This document shows positions 52,549 through 59,160 of a stretch of 59,160 bases of DNA, piece by piece. The notes under the pieces are model-generated. The model ran no database searches. It had not been told where the DNA came from and saw nothing but the letters and a program-made list of their open reading frames with translations. Position 1 is the first letter of the stretch. The number at the start of each line of letters is the position of its first letter. The stretch comes from an uncultured Flavobacteriales bacterium (GTDB lineage: Bacteria > Bacteroidota > Bacteroidia > Flavobacteriales_D > Sanyastnellaceae). The translations under genes were made by a program, and so were the position numbers. Location: assembly GCA_905478325.1 (NCBI GenBank), contig CAJQIB010000032.1, positions 1 through 59,160 of the forward strand. Reading direction: 5' to 3'.

Positions 52549-55230
52549 TCATTTGGTTCCCTGCAAGTAAACCTCTTCAAACCAAGTGATGTAGCTATCG
52601 AGTTCCTTATTCTTGAATAATTCCACGTAATTCTCAGTTGAAATTACAAAGTTCCGATAGCCCGAAGAGTTGATCTCTTTCAAGGCATCGCTGTTGTTAT
52701 TGAAAACCTCGAAGTAGTCCAGACTGTAGTCCTGACGTATGAAGCTTTTGATCAATACAATTTGAAAATTGCGGTCAATCAGGTTGGCTGTGACCCGCAG
52801 CTCTTGGGATTTGTAGTATTCCGTATTGAAGTCCGCGATCGTCGCTCGCAATTCTTCTACGTTTCCACGTCCCACGGGAACCAGCATGCCAAAGTAGTGT
52901 TCGAGATAAGGTTTGTGTTCCCAGGGGACATCAACAACCTCCTCTGTTTTTTCCTCCGACTCCTTTGGCTTCTTCGGTCCTCCCTGCCCCAACGCCAGCA
53001 ACACCTCTTGAGCGTATATTCCTTCCTCTGTTTCCTCACATTCACGAACAACTGTGTTCAACGCATCGTAATACGCTTTTCGATCACCCCCGGCATAAGC
53101 ACTCAATCCTCCAATACATTGCGCCCGTAACAAGCGATAATGGCACAAATAACTGTTTGTTGGTTCGAACTGTAGAATGTCATTGCACTCCAAAAGGACT
53201 TCTTGATAGGCCTTGCCGTAATAGCGCAATAAATGACCTTCGTAAACCAAACGCTGTTCCTCCTTGATCATTTCCTGTTCATCCGCAAACTCCGGATTTT
53301 CAATGAGCAAAGACCACTCCGTGTTGGGGTACCGTTCCAAGACCAACGCCGACCAATGTTCCGAGTTGCAGGTCTCGCAAAACGGACTCATGAAGTTTTC
53401 CTCCACCTCCCGCTGCAAGTAGGTGCGGTAGAGTTGATAGTATGTCGTTGGGTGAAACTCACTGTCTTCCATACGTTCCACCAATTCGGTCCACGTGTCG
53501 ATGGCGTTTTCTAAGTCACTCAGCTTCTCCTTATAGTCAAGCCCAGCGTTGTAATACGCCTCCGCGATCATCGCTACCGAGGCTTCCCGTTCGATGCTAT
53601 CACAAGGCAGTCCTGCTAACAACTCCTCTTCAGAAGGAATCCCAACAACCTCTGTTTCGCCCCCCTGATCTGTTGCTCCCAACCCGCCTTCGCTTCCATC
53701 ACTCAATTCGCTCGAAAATGCGGCCATCATTTTCATCGACCTTCTCCAATTGTCCTCTAAAATCCGGTCACCCCAAAAGTCTCTAAAGTTCCTTCTCCCA
53801 GCAACCCTTAACTGGCTGTTGTAAGGCCACCCCATCCCAGAACCGACATTGCCGGCAGATTCCATCTCCGCGGCGGCGGCCTGCTCGGCTGCAACGCGCT
53901 TCCGCTCCTCTTCCGCCTCCAAATCTTCGATAATCTGCGCAATTTTATCATCGCGTTCTTCATCGGTCATGTCACAAATCGCAAGTAGGCTGTCTTGTGT
54001 TGAAATGATGACAAGGTTGTCGACCAAATCCGTCAAGTTGTCTGCCATGGCATCTACCTCATCAAATCGCTCGTTATCCTCTTCCATGAAAGTTCGAGCG
54101 CTATCATAGTATGCTTGAGCATTGGTATAATCCAAGTCCTCCATGTAGAGGTCGCCGAGTCGCAAATAACTCTTCATCCGCTGGCGGCTGTTGTCCGTAT
54201 TGGCGAGAAGGGACTCCAATAATAATTCCACCCCGTCATCACGCCGACGTTCTTCCAACGCTAAGGTGGCAAGCGCGTAGAAAATCTGGTCCCGGTAGAT
54301 TTCGTTTTTATCGTCATCCAGCATGTCATCAAGCAGAACAATGATGGGTTCACTGTTTCCACCACGACGGTCAAATGCCATGGCTTGTTTGATTTTTGAG
54401 TAAAACTCCAGCTCATATGGTGTTCTCAAGTCAACGACTTGGTTGTACCGTTCAATCGCATCGAGCGCTTGGTCACTGGCTTCATAACACTGCGCTAAAA
54501 TGAACAGCGTTCGTGCTTTGTCTTGTTTCTTTTCGGTGTATTGCAATGCCTTTTCAAGCATTGTAATGGCAGCCTCTACGTCATCGTTATTGAGATGGTA
54601 AGAGGCGTATACCTGATACACATAAGCGCGGACTGCGGGGTCATCGACTTGGTCAATTTGGGCTGCTTTGATCAAGGTGTTACTCGCACGCACGCGGTCA
54701 CCCATCGCCATATAAGTTCGCGCCATCCAGGCGTTTGACCAAGCTTGGGCATCCGGGTAATCCAAGGTTCGCACGAGATATTGGAAAATCTCAAGTGCTT
54801 TCTCCTCATCACCCTTGATCAAATGCGCACGGGCAATGATATCGTAGTTCTCATCAATCCACTTGTTCAGCTCCGGTCTCTTGAGGTTTTTTTGATCCCG
54901 ACGGGAAGGTGACATGGTGTGTTTATCCACGACATTGGTGCACTTCTCAATCGCGCGTTCCATCAACGGATACACTTCCTGCGCTGTAGACTCATCCACC
55001 GGAGGAAATACAGGCAGGATTTCGTCCCAATTCTCTTCATACCCCTCTTGCAATGTCAACTCAGCCTCTTCCATCGCTTCCATCGCATAGAAGTATCCGT
55101 TGAATCGCGCATTGGTGTTGTGGTACACACGGTACATCACGCCATCCCGCGTATTGGAGCAGCCCGAAAGGGACAACGCAATAAGCGCTGCGACAAACGA
55201 AAAAAAGAAAAACTGTTTTGACTTGTTCAT
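52549..55230 (-). CDS. sprE: SprE/PorW-type lipoprotein of the type IX secretion system
   Basis: 893 residues with a lipoprotein signal (FFFFSFVAALIALSLSGCSN). The mature start resembles SprE/PorW: VYHNTNARFNGYFYAMEAME, then ILPVFPP, MERAIEKCTNVVDKHTM, and LNKWIDENYDIIARAHLIKG. TPR-like helical repeats cover about 110-430 and return at about 560-730; a low-complexity Glu/Ala stretch separates them. In Flavobacterium and Porphyromonas this protein is needed for T9SS secretion, and for gliding in the former. ATG 55230 gives the clean signal peptide. It is followed by the bactofilin and ATP synthase genes. Confidence 0.88.
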   Translation of the reverse strand: MNKSKQFFFFSFVAALIALSLSGCSNTRDGVMYRVYHNTNARFNGYFYAMEAMEEAELTLQEGYEENWDEILPVFPPVDESTAQEVYPLMERAIEKCTNVVDKHTMSPSRRDQKNLKRPELNKWIDENYDIIARAHLIKGDEEKALEIFQYLVRTLDYPDAQAWSNAWMARTYMAMGDRVRASNTLIKAAQIDQVDDPAVRAYVYQVYASYHLNNDDVEAAITMLEKALQYTEKKQDKARTLFILAQCYEASDQALDAIERYNQVVDLRTPYELEFYSKIKQAMAFDRRGGNSEPIIVLLDDMLDDDKNEIYRDQIFYALATLALEERRRDDGVELLLESLLANTDNSRQRMKSYLRLGDLYMEDLDYTNAQAYYDSARTFMEEDNERFDEVDAMADNLTDLVDNLVIISTQDSLLAICDMTDEERDDKIAQIIEDLEAEEERKRVAAEQAAAAEMESAGNVGSGMGWPYNSQLRVAGRRNFRDFWGDRILEDNWRRSMKMMAAFSSELSDGSEGGLGATDQGGETEVVGIPSEEELLAGLPCDSIEREASVAMIAEAYYNAGLDYKEKLSDLENAIDTWTELVERMEDSEFHPTTYYQLYRTYLQREVEENFMSPFCETCNSEHWSALVLERYPNTEWSLLIENPEFADEQEMIKEEQRLVYEGHLLRYYGKAYQEVLLECNDILQFEPTNSYLCHYRLLRAQCIGGLSAYAGGDRKAYYDALNTVVRECEETEEGIYAQEVLLALGQGGPKKPKESEEKTEEVVDVPWEHKPYLEHYFGMLVPVGRGNVEELRATIADFNTEYYKSQELRVTANLIDRNFQIVLIKSFIRQDYSLDYFEVFNNNSDALKEINSSGYRNFVISTENYVELFKNKELDSYITWFEEVYLQGTK

Positions 55231-55328
55231 GACCCGGAGCTCCAACGGAGAATCCGCTAAATTATTCCAAAGAAACTGAGGAATTGCGCAGAAGAGAAGA
55301 TCTCTTCCGAAGACTTCTATGAATCACC

Positions 55329-55336
55329 GATATTTG
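55329..55336 (+). promoter_or_regulatory. -7-like box abutting the M23 peptidase start codon
   Basis: GATATTTG (one mismatch to TAnnTTTG) is followed by CGCC and the GTG start at 55341. Same four-base geometry as at several other genes here. Confidence 0.4.
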
Positions 55337-55340
55337 CGCC

Positions 55341-56237
55341 GTGTCAAAGACCCCGCCCAAGTCCAAACGAACCTGGTGGCTGCAGCCGTTTCGCCTCACT
55401 TTACTAGAAGAACAGTCGTTTTCTGAACGATGGCAAATTTCCGTTACCCGATGGGGAGCCTTGATCGCTTTGATGTTTATTCTTTTTTCAATTTGCGGAT
55501 TGACCTATGCCGTCGTTGCTTGGACGCCACTTCGAGAGAAAATTGTGCCCGGGTATGTGAGTGAGGACTCCCGGCAGCAAGCCATTGTGATGGAAAACCG
55601 TGCGGATAGCGCTCTCCTTGTTCTCGAACAAAATCAGCGCTATCTCGGTGTTTTGAAGGCATTGCTTCAGGGTGAGATCCTGGATGTTCCTGGTGAAGTC
55701 GATCGTTTGATAGAAGCGGCCGAAGACACCGCTGTTATCCCGCTGCAGGGTTGGCAATTGCCCGAAGAGGATGTGTCGCTTCGGAACCGTGTTGAGGAGG
55801 AAGACCGTTTTGTTTTGCAACGCGGACAATCGGATGTTGACCCCAGTCGGAGCATTCCTTACCCTCCAATCCAAGGCACTGTATCGTCTTCGTTTGATGC
55901 GGCATCGGGCCATTATGGCGTGGACTTTGTGGCGCCAGAGGGCTCTATTATCCATGCCGTAGATGACGGCGTTGTTGTCCTCGCCTCCTACACGTCCGAT
56001 GGGGGATACGTGGTGAGTATTCAACACGAAGAAAACCGACTCTCCGTCTACAAGCACAACAAATCATTGCTGGTTGAATCCGGTGATCGCGTGATAGTGG
56101 GCGATCCGATTGCAGTCCTTGGAAGCACTGGTACGCATAGCACCGGCCCTCACTCCCATTTCGAATGGTGGGTTGGCGGACAACCGTTAGATCCCGCCAA
56201 TTGGTTGCCGAATCAACCCGTTCCGATCAATCCTTAA
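55341..56237 (+). CDS. M23 family metallopeptidase, membrane anchored
   Basis: 298 residues with a GTG start. One membrane helix (ALIALMFILFSICGLTYAVV) anchors it with the rest periplasmic. The LytM/M23 domain at about 175-290 has HYGVDFVAPEG (H-x3-D zinc ligands), AVDDGVVV and THSTGPHSHFEWWV (HxH). These are the residues needed for peptidoglycan endopeptidase activity. It is divergent from sprE, a pairing seen in other Bacteroidota, and overlaps the PfkB gene by 11 bases at its end. Confidence 0.88.
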   Translation: MSKTPPKSKRTWWLQPFRLTLLEEQSFSERWQISVTRWGALIALMFILFSICGLTYAVVAWTPLREKIVPGYVSEDSRQQAIVMENRADSALLVLEQNQRYLGVLKALLQGEILDVPGEVDRLIEAAEDTAVIPLQGWQLPEEDVSLRNRVEEEDRFVLQRGQSDVDPSRSIPYPPIQGTVSSSFDAASGHYGVDFVAPEGSIIHAVDDGVVVLASYTSDGGYVVSIQHEENRLSVYKHNKSLLVESGDRVIVGDPIAVLGSTGTHSTGPHSHFEWWVGGQPLDPANWLPNQPVPINP

Positions 56238-57153
56238 GGAGGATATCAAAATCCACGAGATCAACAAACCGTTGAATTCGTGCGTCGAGTTCTTCTTGGG
56301 TCAAATTCATCAAGCGGTCTGTTCCAAACTTCTCACAGGCGAATGAAGCCATTGCGGATCCCAGAACAACCGCGCGTTTCATATTGGTAAACGACGTGTC
56401 TCCTGTATGCGCTAGGTATCCGATGAAGCCTCCAGCGAACGTATCGCCCGCACCGGTAGGATCGAGCACCTCTTCCAATGGAAGCGCTGGCGCAAAGAAC
56501 ACCTCATCCTCATTGAACAGCAATGCCCCGTGCTCTCCCTTTTTAATCACGAGTGTGCTCGGTCCCATGGTTAGGATTTTATTGGCCGCTTTGACCAACG
56601 AGTGCTCTCCTGACAACTGGCGCGCCTCCTCATCGTTTATTGTTAAGACATCGACTCGCTCTATGACTTTTTTGAGAGGCTCAAGTGCGATGTCCATCCA
56701 AAAGTTCATGGTATCGAGCACGACCAGTTTTGGTTTTTGATCCAGCTGATCCAACACACTCGCTTGTACCGTAGGGTCCAAATTGCCCAACATCACAAAT
56801 GCGGCGCCCTGAGCTTCCTGCGGCACTACAGGTTTAAAATCCGCAAGCACATTGAGCTCTGTGGTCAACGTATCGCGGGAATTCATGTCCATGTGGTATT
56901 TTCCTTCCCAGAAAAAACTCTTTTCACCCGCTTTACGCTCCAACCCTTTGGTTTGGACGCCCCGTGATTCCAGTTCTTCAACGAACGATTGAGGAAAGTC
57001 ATCTCCAATCACTGAGATAATGTGTTGTTCCTTGACAAACTGGCTTGCGCTTAGGCCAATATAGGATGCTGCTCCGCCGACCACTTTACCAGAGGATCCA
57101 AACGGTGTTTGAATCGCATCAAACGCTACAGTGCCAACAATAATCAAACTCAT
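56227..57153 (-). CDS. PfkB family carbohydrate kinase
   Basis: 308 residues. The start is IIVGTVAFDAIQTPFG. GGAASYIGLSA near residue 26 is the first PfkB signature, and LDPTGAGDTFAGGFIGY near 233-249 carries the catalytic Asp and anion hole. The substrate (ribose, adenosine or another sugar/nucleoside) cannot be told from sequence. Convergent with the M23 gene. Confidence 0.88.
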   Translation of the reverse strand: MSLIIVGTVAFDAIQTPFGSSGKVVGGAASYIGLSASQFVKEQHIISVIGDDFPQSFVEELESRGVQTKGLERKAGEKSFFWEGKYHMDMNSRDTLTTELNVLADFKPVVPQEAQGAAFVMLGNLDPTVQASVLDQLDQKPKLVVLDTMNFWMDIALEPLKKVIERVDVLTINDEEARQLSGEHSLVKAANKILTMGPSTLVIKKGEHGALLFNEDEVFFAPALPLEEVLDPTGAGDTFAGGFIGYLAHTGDTSFTNMKRAVVLGSAMASFACEKFGTDRLMNLTQEELDARIQRFVDLVDFDILLKD

Positions 57154-57193
57154 GATCTATGATTTCTATCGCCCACTTTCGTCGCGGACGCCG

Positions 57194-57201
57194 CAAATTT
57201 A
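57194..57201 (-). promoter_or_regulatory. -7 promoter box for the PfkB kinase gene
   Basis: Minus strand TAAATTTG, a perfect TAnnTTTG, 40 bases upstream of the ATG, predicting a leader of about 35 bases. No clear -33 TTG. Confidence 0.45.
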
Positions 57202-57312
57202 CGCAGTGAAGCATTGGAAAATAGCGCTGCTTTACTGAAACCTTGAGGAGTTGATCATCGTAACCGAGCATCAACCACCAGGCGGATTGCAGAAAAAGTT
57301 CTTGCAATTCGT

Positions 57313-57339
57313 TTGAATTAACGGAAAGCACTATCTTTG
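57313..57339 (+). promoter_or_regulatory. Promoter of the tRNA-Asn gene
   Basis: TTG at 57313-57315 and TATCTTTG at 57332-57339 (perfect -7 box) with a 16-base spacer, slightly short. It lies 12 bases before the tRNA 5' end. Confidence 0.6.
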
Positions 57340-57351
57340 CCGTCCGAATAT

Positions 57352-57425
57352 TCCTCCTTAGCTCAGCTGGTTAGAGCATCTGACTGTTAATCAGAGGGTC
57401 CTTGGTTCGAGTCCAAGAGGAGGAG
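57352..57425 (+). tRNA. tRNA-Asn (anticodon GTT)
   Basis: 74 bases. The acceptor stem TCCTCCT/AGGAGGA is fully paired with discriminator G. D arm AGCTCAGCTGGTTAGAGC, anticodon stem TCTGA/TCAGA around loop CTGTTAA (GTT at 57386-57388), and T arm CTTGG-TTCGAGT-CCAAG. No CCA is encoded. Confidence 0.97.
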
Positions 57426-57430
57426 CTTCT

Positions 57431-57470
57431 AAAGCCCTTTGTATCATTGATACAGAGGGCTTTTGCTTTT
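57431..57470 (+). terminator. Intrinsic terminator after tRNA-Asn
   Basis: AAAGCCCTTTGTATC pairs with GATACAGAGGGCTTT (one wobble) around an ATT loop, followed by TTGCTTTT. A long stem and strong T tract. Confidence 0.9.
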
Positions 57471-57826
57471 AGCAGCTATACTATCCCAATGTACTGAAAA
57501 AAGTAGCAAACTGCACGTTCACTAGACTTTACTGCCAGCTATATGCCCTTAAATGGGCCGCTAGTGTCCAGAAAAAGCCAAAAAAATGAGAGGTCGTTTG
57601 GGGGCTTCTGCACCCCCCTGGATTGAAGCAATCCGATTTTCTTTTTAGACACTTCATCCTAAAGCTACACATCACCCTTATACAGGGTGGTTTCTAGTCA
57701 TCGAACTTAATGGTTTCAAGAACTGCCATCAAGGGCAGTGTTTGAGGGGTTTATTCCTCGTTCAATCAGCTAAAATGACTCATTGGTTGGTAATGGGTTA
57801 TATTCGTAATCACCAAATTGACTGAA
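57471..57826 (+). other. Non-coding stretch with several small hairpins
   Basis: No convincing gene in 356 bases. Hairpins: GGGGG/CCCCC near 57600-57617; GGATTG-AAG-CAATCC at 57620-57634 followed by GATTTTCTTTTT, which looks like a terminator; CACCCT/AGGGTG near 57674-57690; and ACTGCC-ATCAAG-GGCAGT at 57722-57739. TATATTCG at 57799-57806 could be the -7 box of the next gene. A small RNA is possible but unproven. Confidence 0.4.
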
Positions 57827-58507
57827 ATGAAGCACTTTATGTCGCTAATCGCGCTCGTGGTCGCAGTGACCGCTGGCGCGCAGGGAACGAGTATTTACGA
57901 ATATCCGTGGAACCCTGACTCTAATAACGACACATACATTGGTTCAGAAGACTTGATGGGATTGCTGTCAACCTATGGAACGCAATTTGGTCTTCCGCCT
58001 GAGCCTTGTGATTATGATGGGACGCCTCTGGAGGAGCTCGTTATTGGCATAACGGATGGTTCGATTGTGTTGGACTCAATGTTCATCGAATATGAGTTGG
58101 AAGATGTTTCGACCTACTATATTCTTGGATGCCCTGACCCTGTTACTGACACTCTCATCTTCTCAAACTCGATGATGCTTGATAACTTCAGTGAACAGTC
58201 AAGTAGTTGGGACTTTACAGGTTCTGATTCTTATGGAGAGTTTTTCCGGTTCAGGTTCAATTACAACACGTCATCCGGCACTTACTATTGGAGTTGGGAA
58301 AATTATGCTCTCCTGCACTTAGGGTTTAATAACGATGGCTTTTTTGCAACACATGTAGCAAGTTCGAGTGCAGTCTCAATTCCTTTTCCCGATGAATGGT
58401 ATTTTGATGATGACGGCATACACATTGAATCAGGCTGGGACGGAGGTGATTGGGTTTTTTACGCCAACTACCTCCACATCCTTCCATACTGGCACTACGC
58501 TGAGTAA
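57827..58507 (+). CDS. Secreted protein with N-terminal dockerin-like loop, function unknown
   Basis: 226 residues from ATG 57827 (a TTG at 57818 is also in frame). Signal peptide MKHFMSLIALVVAVTAGAQG. Directly after it comes YPWNPDSNNDTYIGSEDLMG and LLSTYG, which resembles one Ca2+-binding dockerin/EF-hand loop; the next gene has the same module. The rest is rich in aromatic and acidic residues with no family I recognise, and there is no T9SS sorting domain at the end. A beta-rich domain is likely. Confidence 0.65.
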   Translation: MKHFMSLIALVVAVTAGAQGTSIYEYPWNPDSNNDTYIGSEDLMGLLSTYGTQFGLPPEPCDYDGTPLEELVIGITDGSIVLDSMFIEYELEDVSTYYILGCPDPVTDTLIFSNSMMLDNFSEQSSSWDFTGSDSYGEFFRFRFNYNTSSGTYYWSWENYALLHLGFNNDGFFATHVASSSAVSIPFPDEWYFDDDGIHIESGWDGGDWVFYANYLHILPYWHYAE

Positions 58508-58547
58508 TTAAATTGACTATGATGCGCTGCCTCAAAGACACCGAATA

Positions 58548-59160
58548 ATGAAAAAGCTACTGACCATACTGTTTGCTTTTGCGTTGGGGTTGAACCTCAT
58601 TGCGCAGAGTGACACTTGGGATCCCGATTGGGATGGCGATGGCAATGTTGGTGTATCCGACCTGCTTGCGCTTTTGAGTGTGTTTTCAGAGAACGATGCA
58701 GATGGTGACGGCATTTGGGACTCGGTGGACGACTGCGTCGGTGTGTACGATGCGTGTGGGGTATGCGGGGGCACGGGCGAAGACGTTGACAACGACGGCC
58801 TGTGCGACGATGTGGACGACTGCGTGGGCGCGTATGATGAATGCGGCGTGTGCAATGGCCCAGGGCCAGAGATCCCGATCATCGATGAAATCATTTATGC
58901 CACTGATTCAGTATTCCTCGACCCGCTTGACGAATGGTACGTGTTCGAGTATGCGACGGATACCTTGTTCACATACGTGTGCCCTCTTAGCGGTTGCATG
59001 GATCCCGAGGCGGGCAATTACAATCCTGAGGCCGTGATTGAGGACGGCAGTTGTGTATACGGTCCTTTGGAATGCGGCGGCGTTTCCACGGTGACGTATG
59101 ACGGCTACACGTATGATTTGGTAGCCATTGGCGACCAATGCTGGTTTGCAGAAAACCTTC
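58548..59160 (+). CDS. Secreted FISUMP-domain protein, cut by the window end
   Basis: 204 codons visible, 3' end outside the window. Signal peptide MKKLLTILFAFALGLNLIAQ. A dockerin-like loop follows (DPDWDGDGNVGVSDLLALLS), then Asp/Cys-rich repeats of the type DDCVGVYDACGVCGG and DDCVGAYDECGVCNG (thrombospondin type 3-like, probably Ca2+-binding), then GCMDPEAGNYNPEA plus EDGSC, common in marine Flavobacteriales surface proteins. From about residue 180 VTYDGYTYDLVAIGDQCWFA opens a FISUMP domain. The full protein probably ends in a T9SS sorting domain, which cannot be checked here. Confidence 0.8.
   Translation, partial: MKKLLTILFAFALGLNLIAQSDTWDPDWDGDGNVGVSDLLALLSVFSENDADGDGIWDSVDDCVGVYDACGVCGGTGEDVDNDGLCDDVDDCVGAYDECGVCNGPGPEIPIIDEIIYATDSVFLDPLDEWYVFEYATDTLFTYVCPLSGCMDPEAGNYNPEAVIEDGSCVYGPLECGGVSTVTYDGYTYDLVAIGDQCWFAENL

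Noticed and set aside
57352-57826. tRNA-Asn as attachment site of an integrated element
   Set aside because: No direct repeat of the tRNA 3' end and no integrase are seen within the window.

Overview
The window looks like chromosomal DNA of a member of the Bacteroidota, most likely a marine Flavobacteriales lineage. Several things point there. Secreted proteins end in type IX secretion (T9SS) sorting domains. A SprE/PorW-type T9SS lipoprotein is present. Lineage-typical families occur (DUF4270, DUF4296, DUF4837, the short glycogen-synthase-like protein beside panC, FISUMP). Promoters carry the Bacteroidota -7 box TAnnTTTG, and Shine-Dalgarno motifs are largely absent. Genes are tightly packed with many 4-base ATGA/GTGA overlaps. 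I see no insertion sequence, prophage, CRISPR array or rRNA.

Layout. 1-6.8 kb is housekeeping: pssA and purS (+), then a Cys/Met PLP enzyme, a small secreted repeat protein, pgk and glyQS (-), then gpsA (+). 6.8-13.2 kb is a surface/secreted block: a hydrolase-fold T9SS protein that lacks its serine nucleophile, a YHYH protein, a delta-60-repeat protein, a TonB-C protein and a PhoD-like lipoprotein. 13.2-24 kb holds a DEAD-box helicase with a structured leader and TTG start, a coiled-coil membrane protein, a beta-barrel protein, YraN, an RluB-type pseudouridine synthase, a polyprenol-phosphate mannosyltransferase, dihydroorotase, a DUF4296 lipoprotein, an NAD-dependent reductase and uvrC. 23.8-29.2 kb is one minus-strand operon: thiL-asnB-glycosyltransferase-nitronate monooxygenase-DCC protein. 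29.3-36.7 kb has a SlyD-like FKBP, a secreted M1 peptidase, and a minus-strand envelope set (tatA, which is only 56 codons, an MltD-like transglycosylase, a DUF4837 lipoprotein and an Asp-box propeller lipoprotein), then panC. 36.8-41.3 kb is the conserved set short glycogen-synthase-like protein, DUF4270, glmS, plus a bPH protein. 41.3-46.2 kb has a PLP decarboxylase, a porin-like barrel, a cyclase and an NtrY-like kinase.

46.2-57.2 kb is the F-type ATP synthase operon (bactofilin, AtpZ-like, a 4-TM protein, atpB-E-F-H-A-G; beta and epsilon are not here), sprE/porW, an M23 peptidase and a PfkB kinase. 57.3-59.2 kb has tRNA-Asn, its terminator, a 356-base non-coding stretch with several hairpins, and two tandem secreted genes sharing an N-terminal dockerin-like module; the second enters a FISUMP domain and is cut by the window end.

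The most unusual signal is not a gene. At six starts a TAnnTTYG promoter box lies exactly 4 bases before the start codon, and three more starts have the box with one mismatch. That geometry would put the transcription start at or beside the first base of the start codon and predicts leaderless mRNAs.
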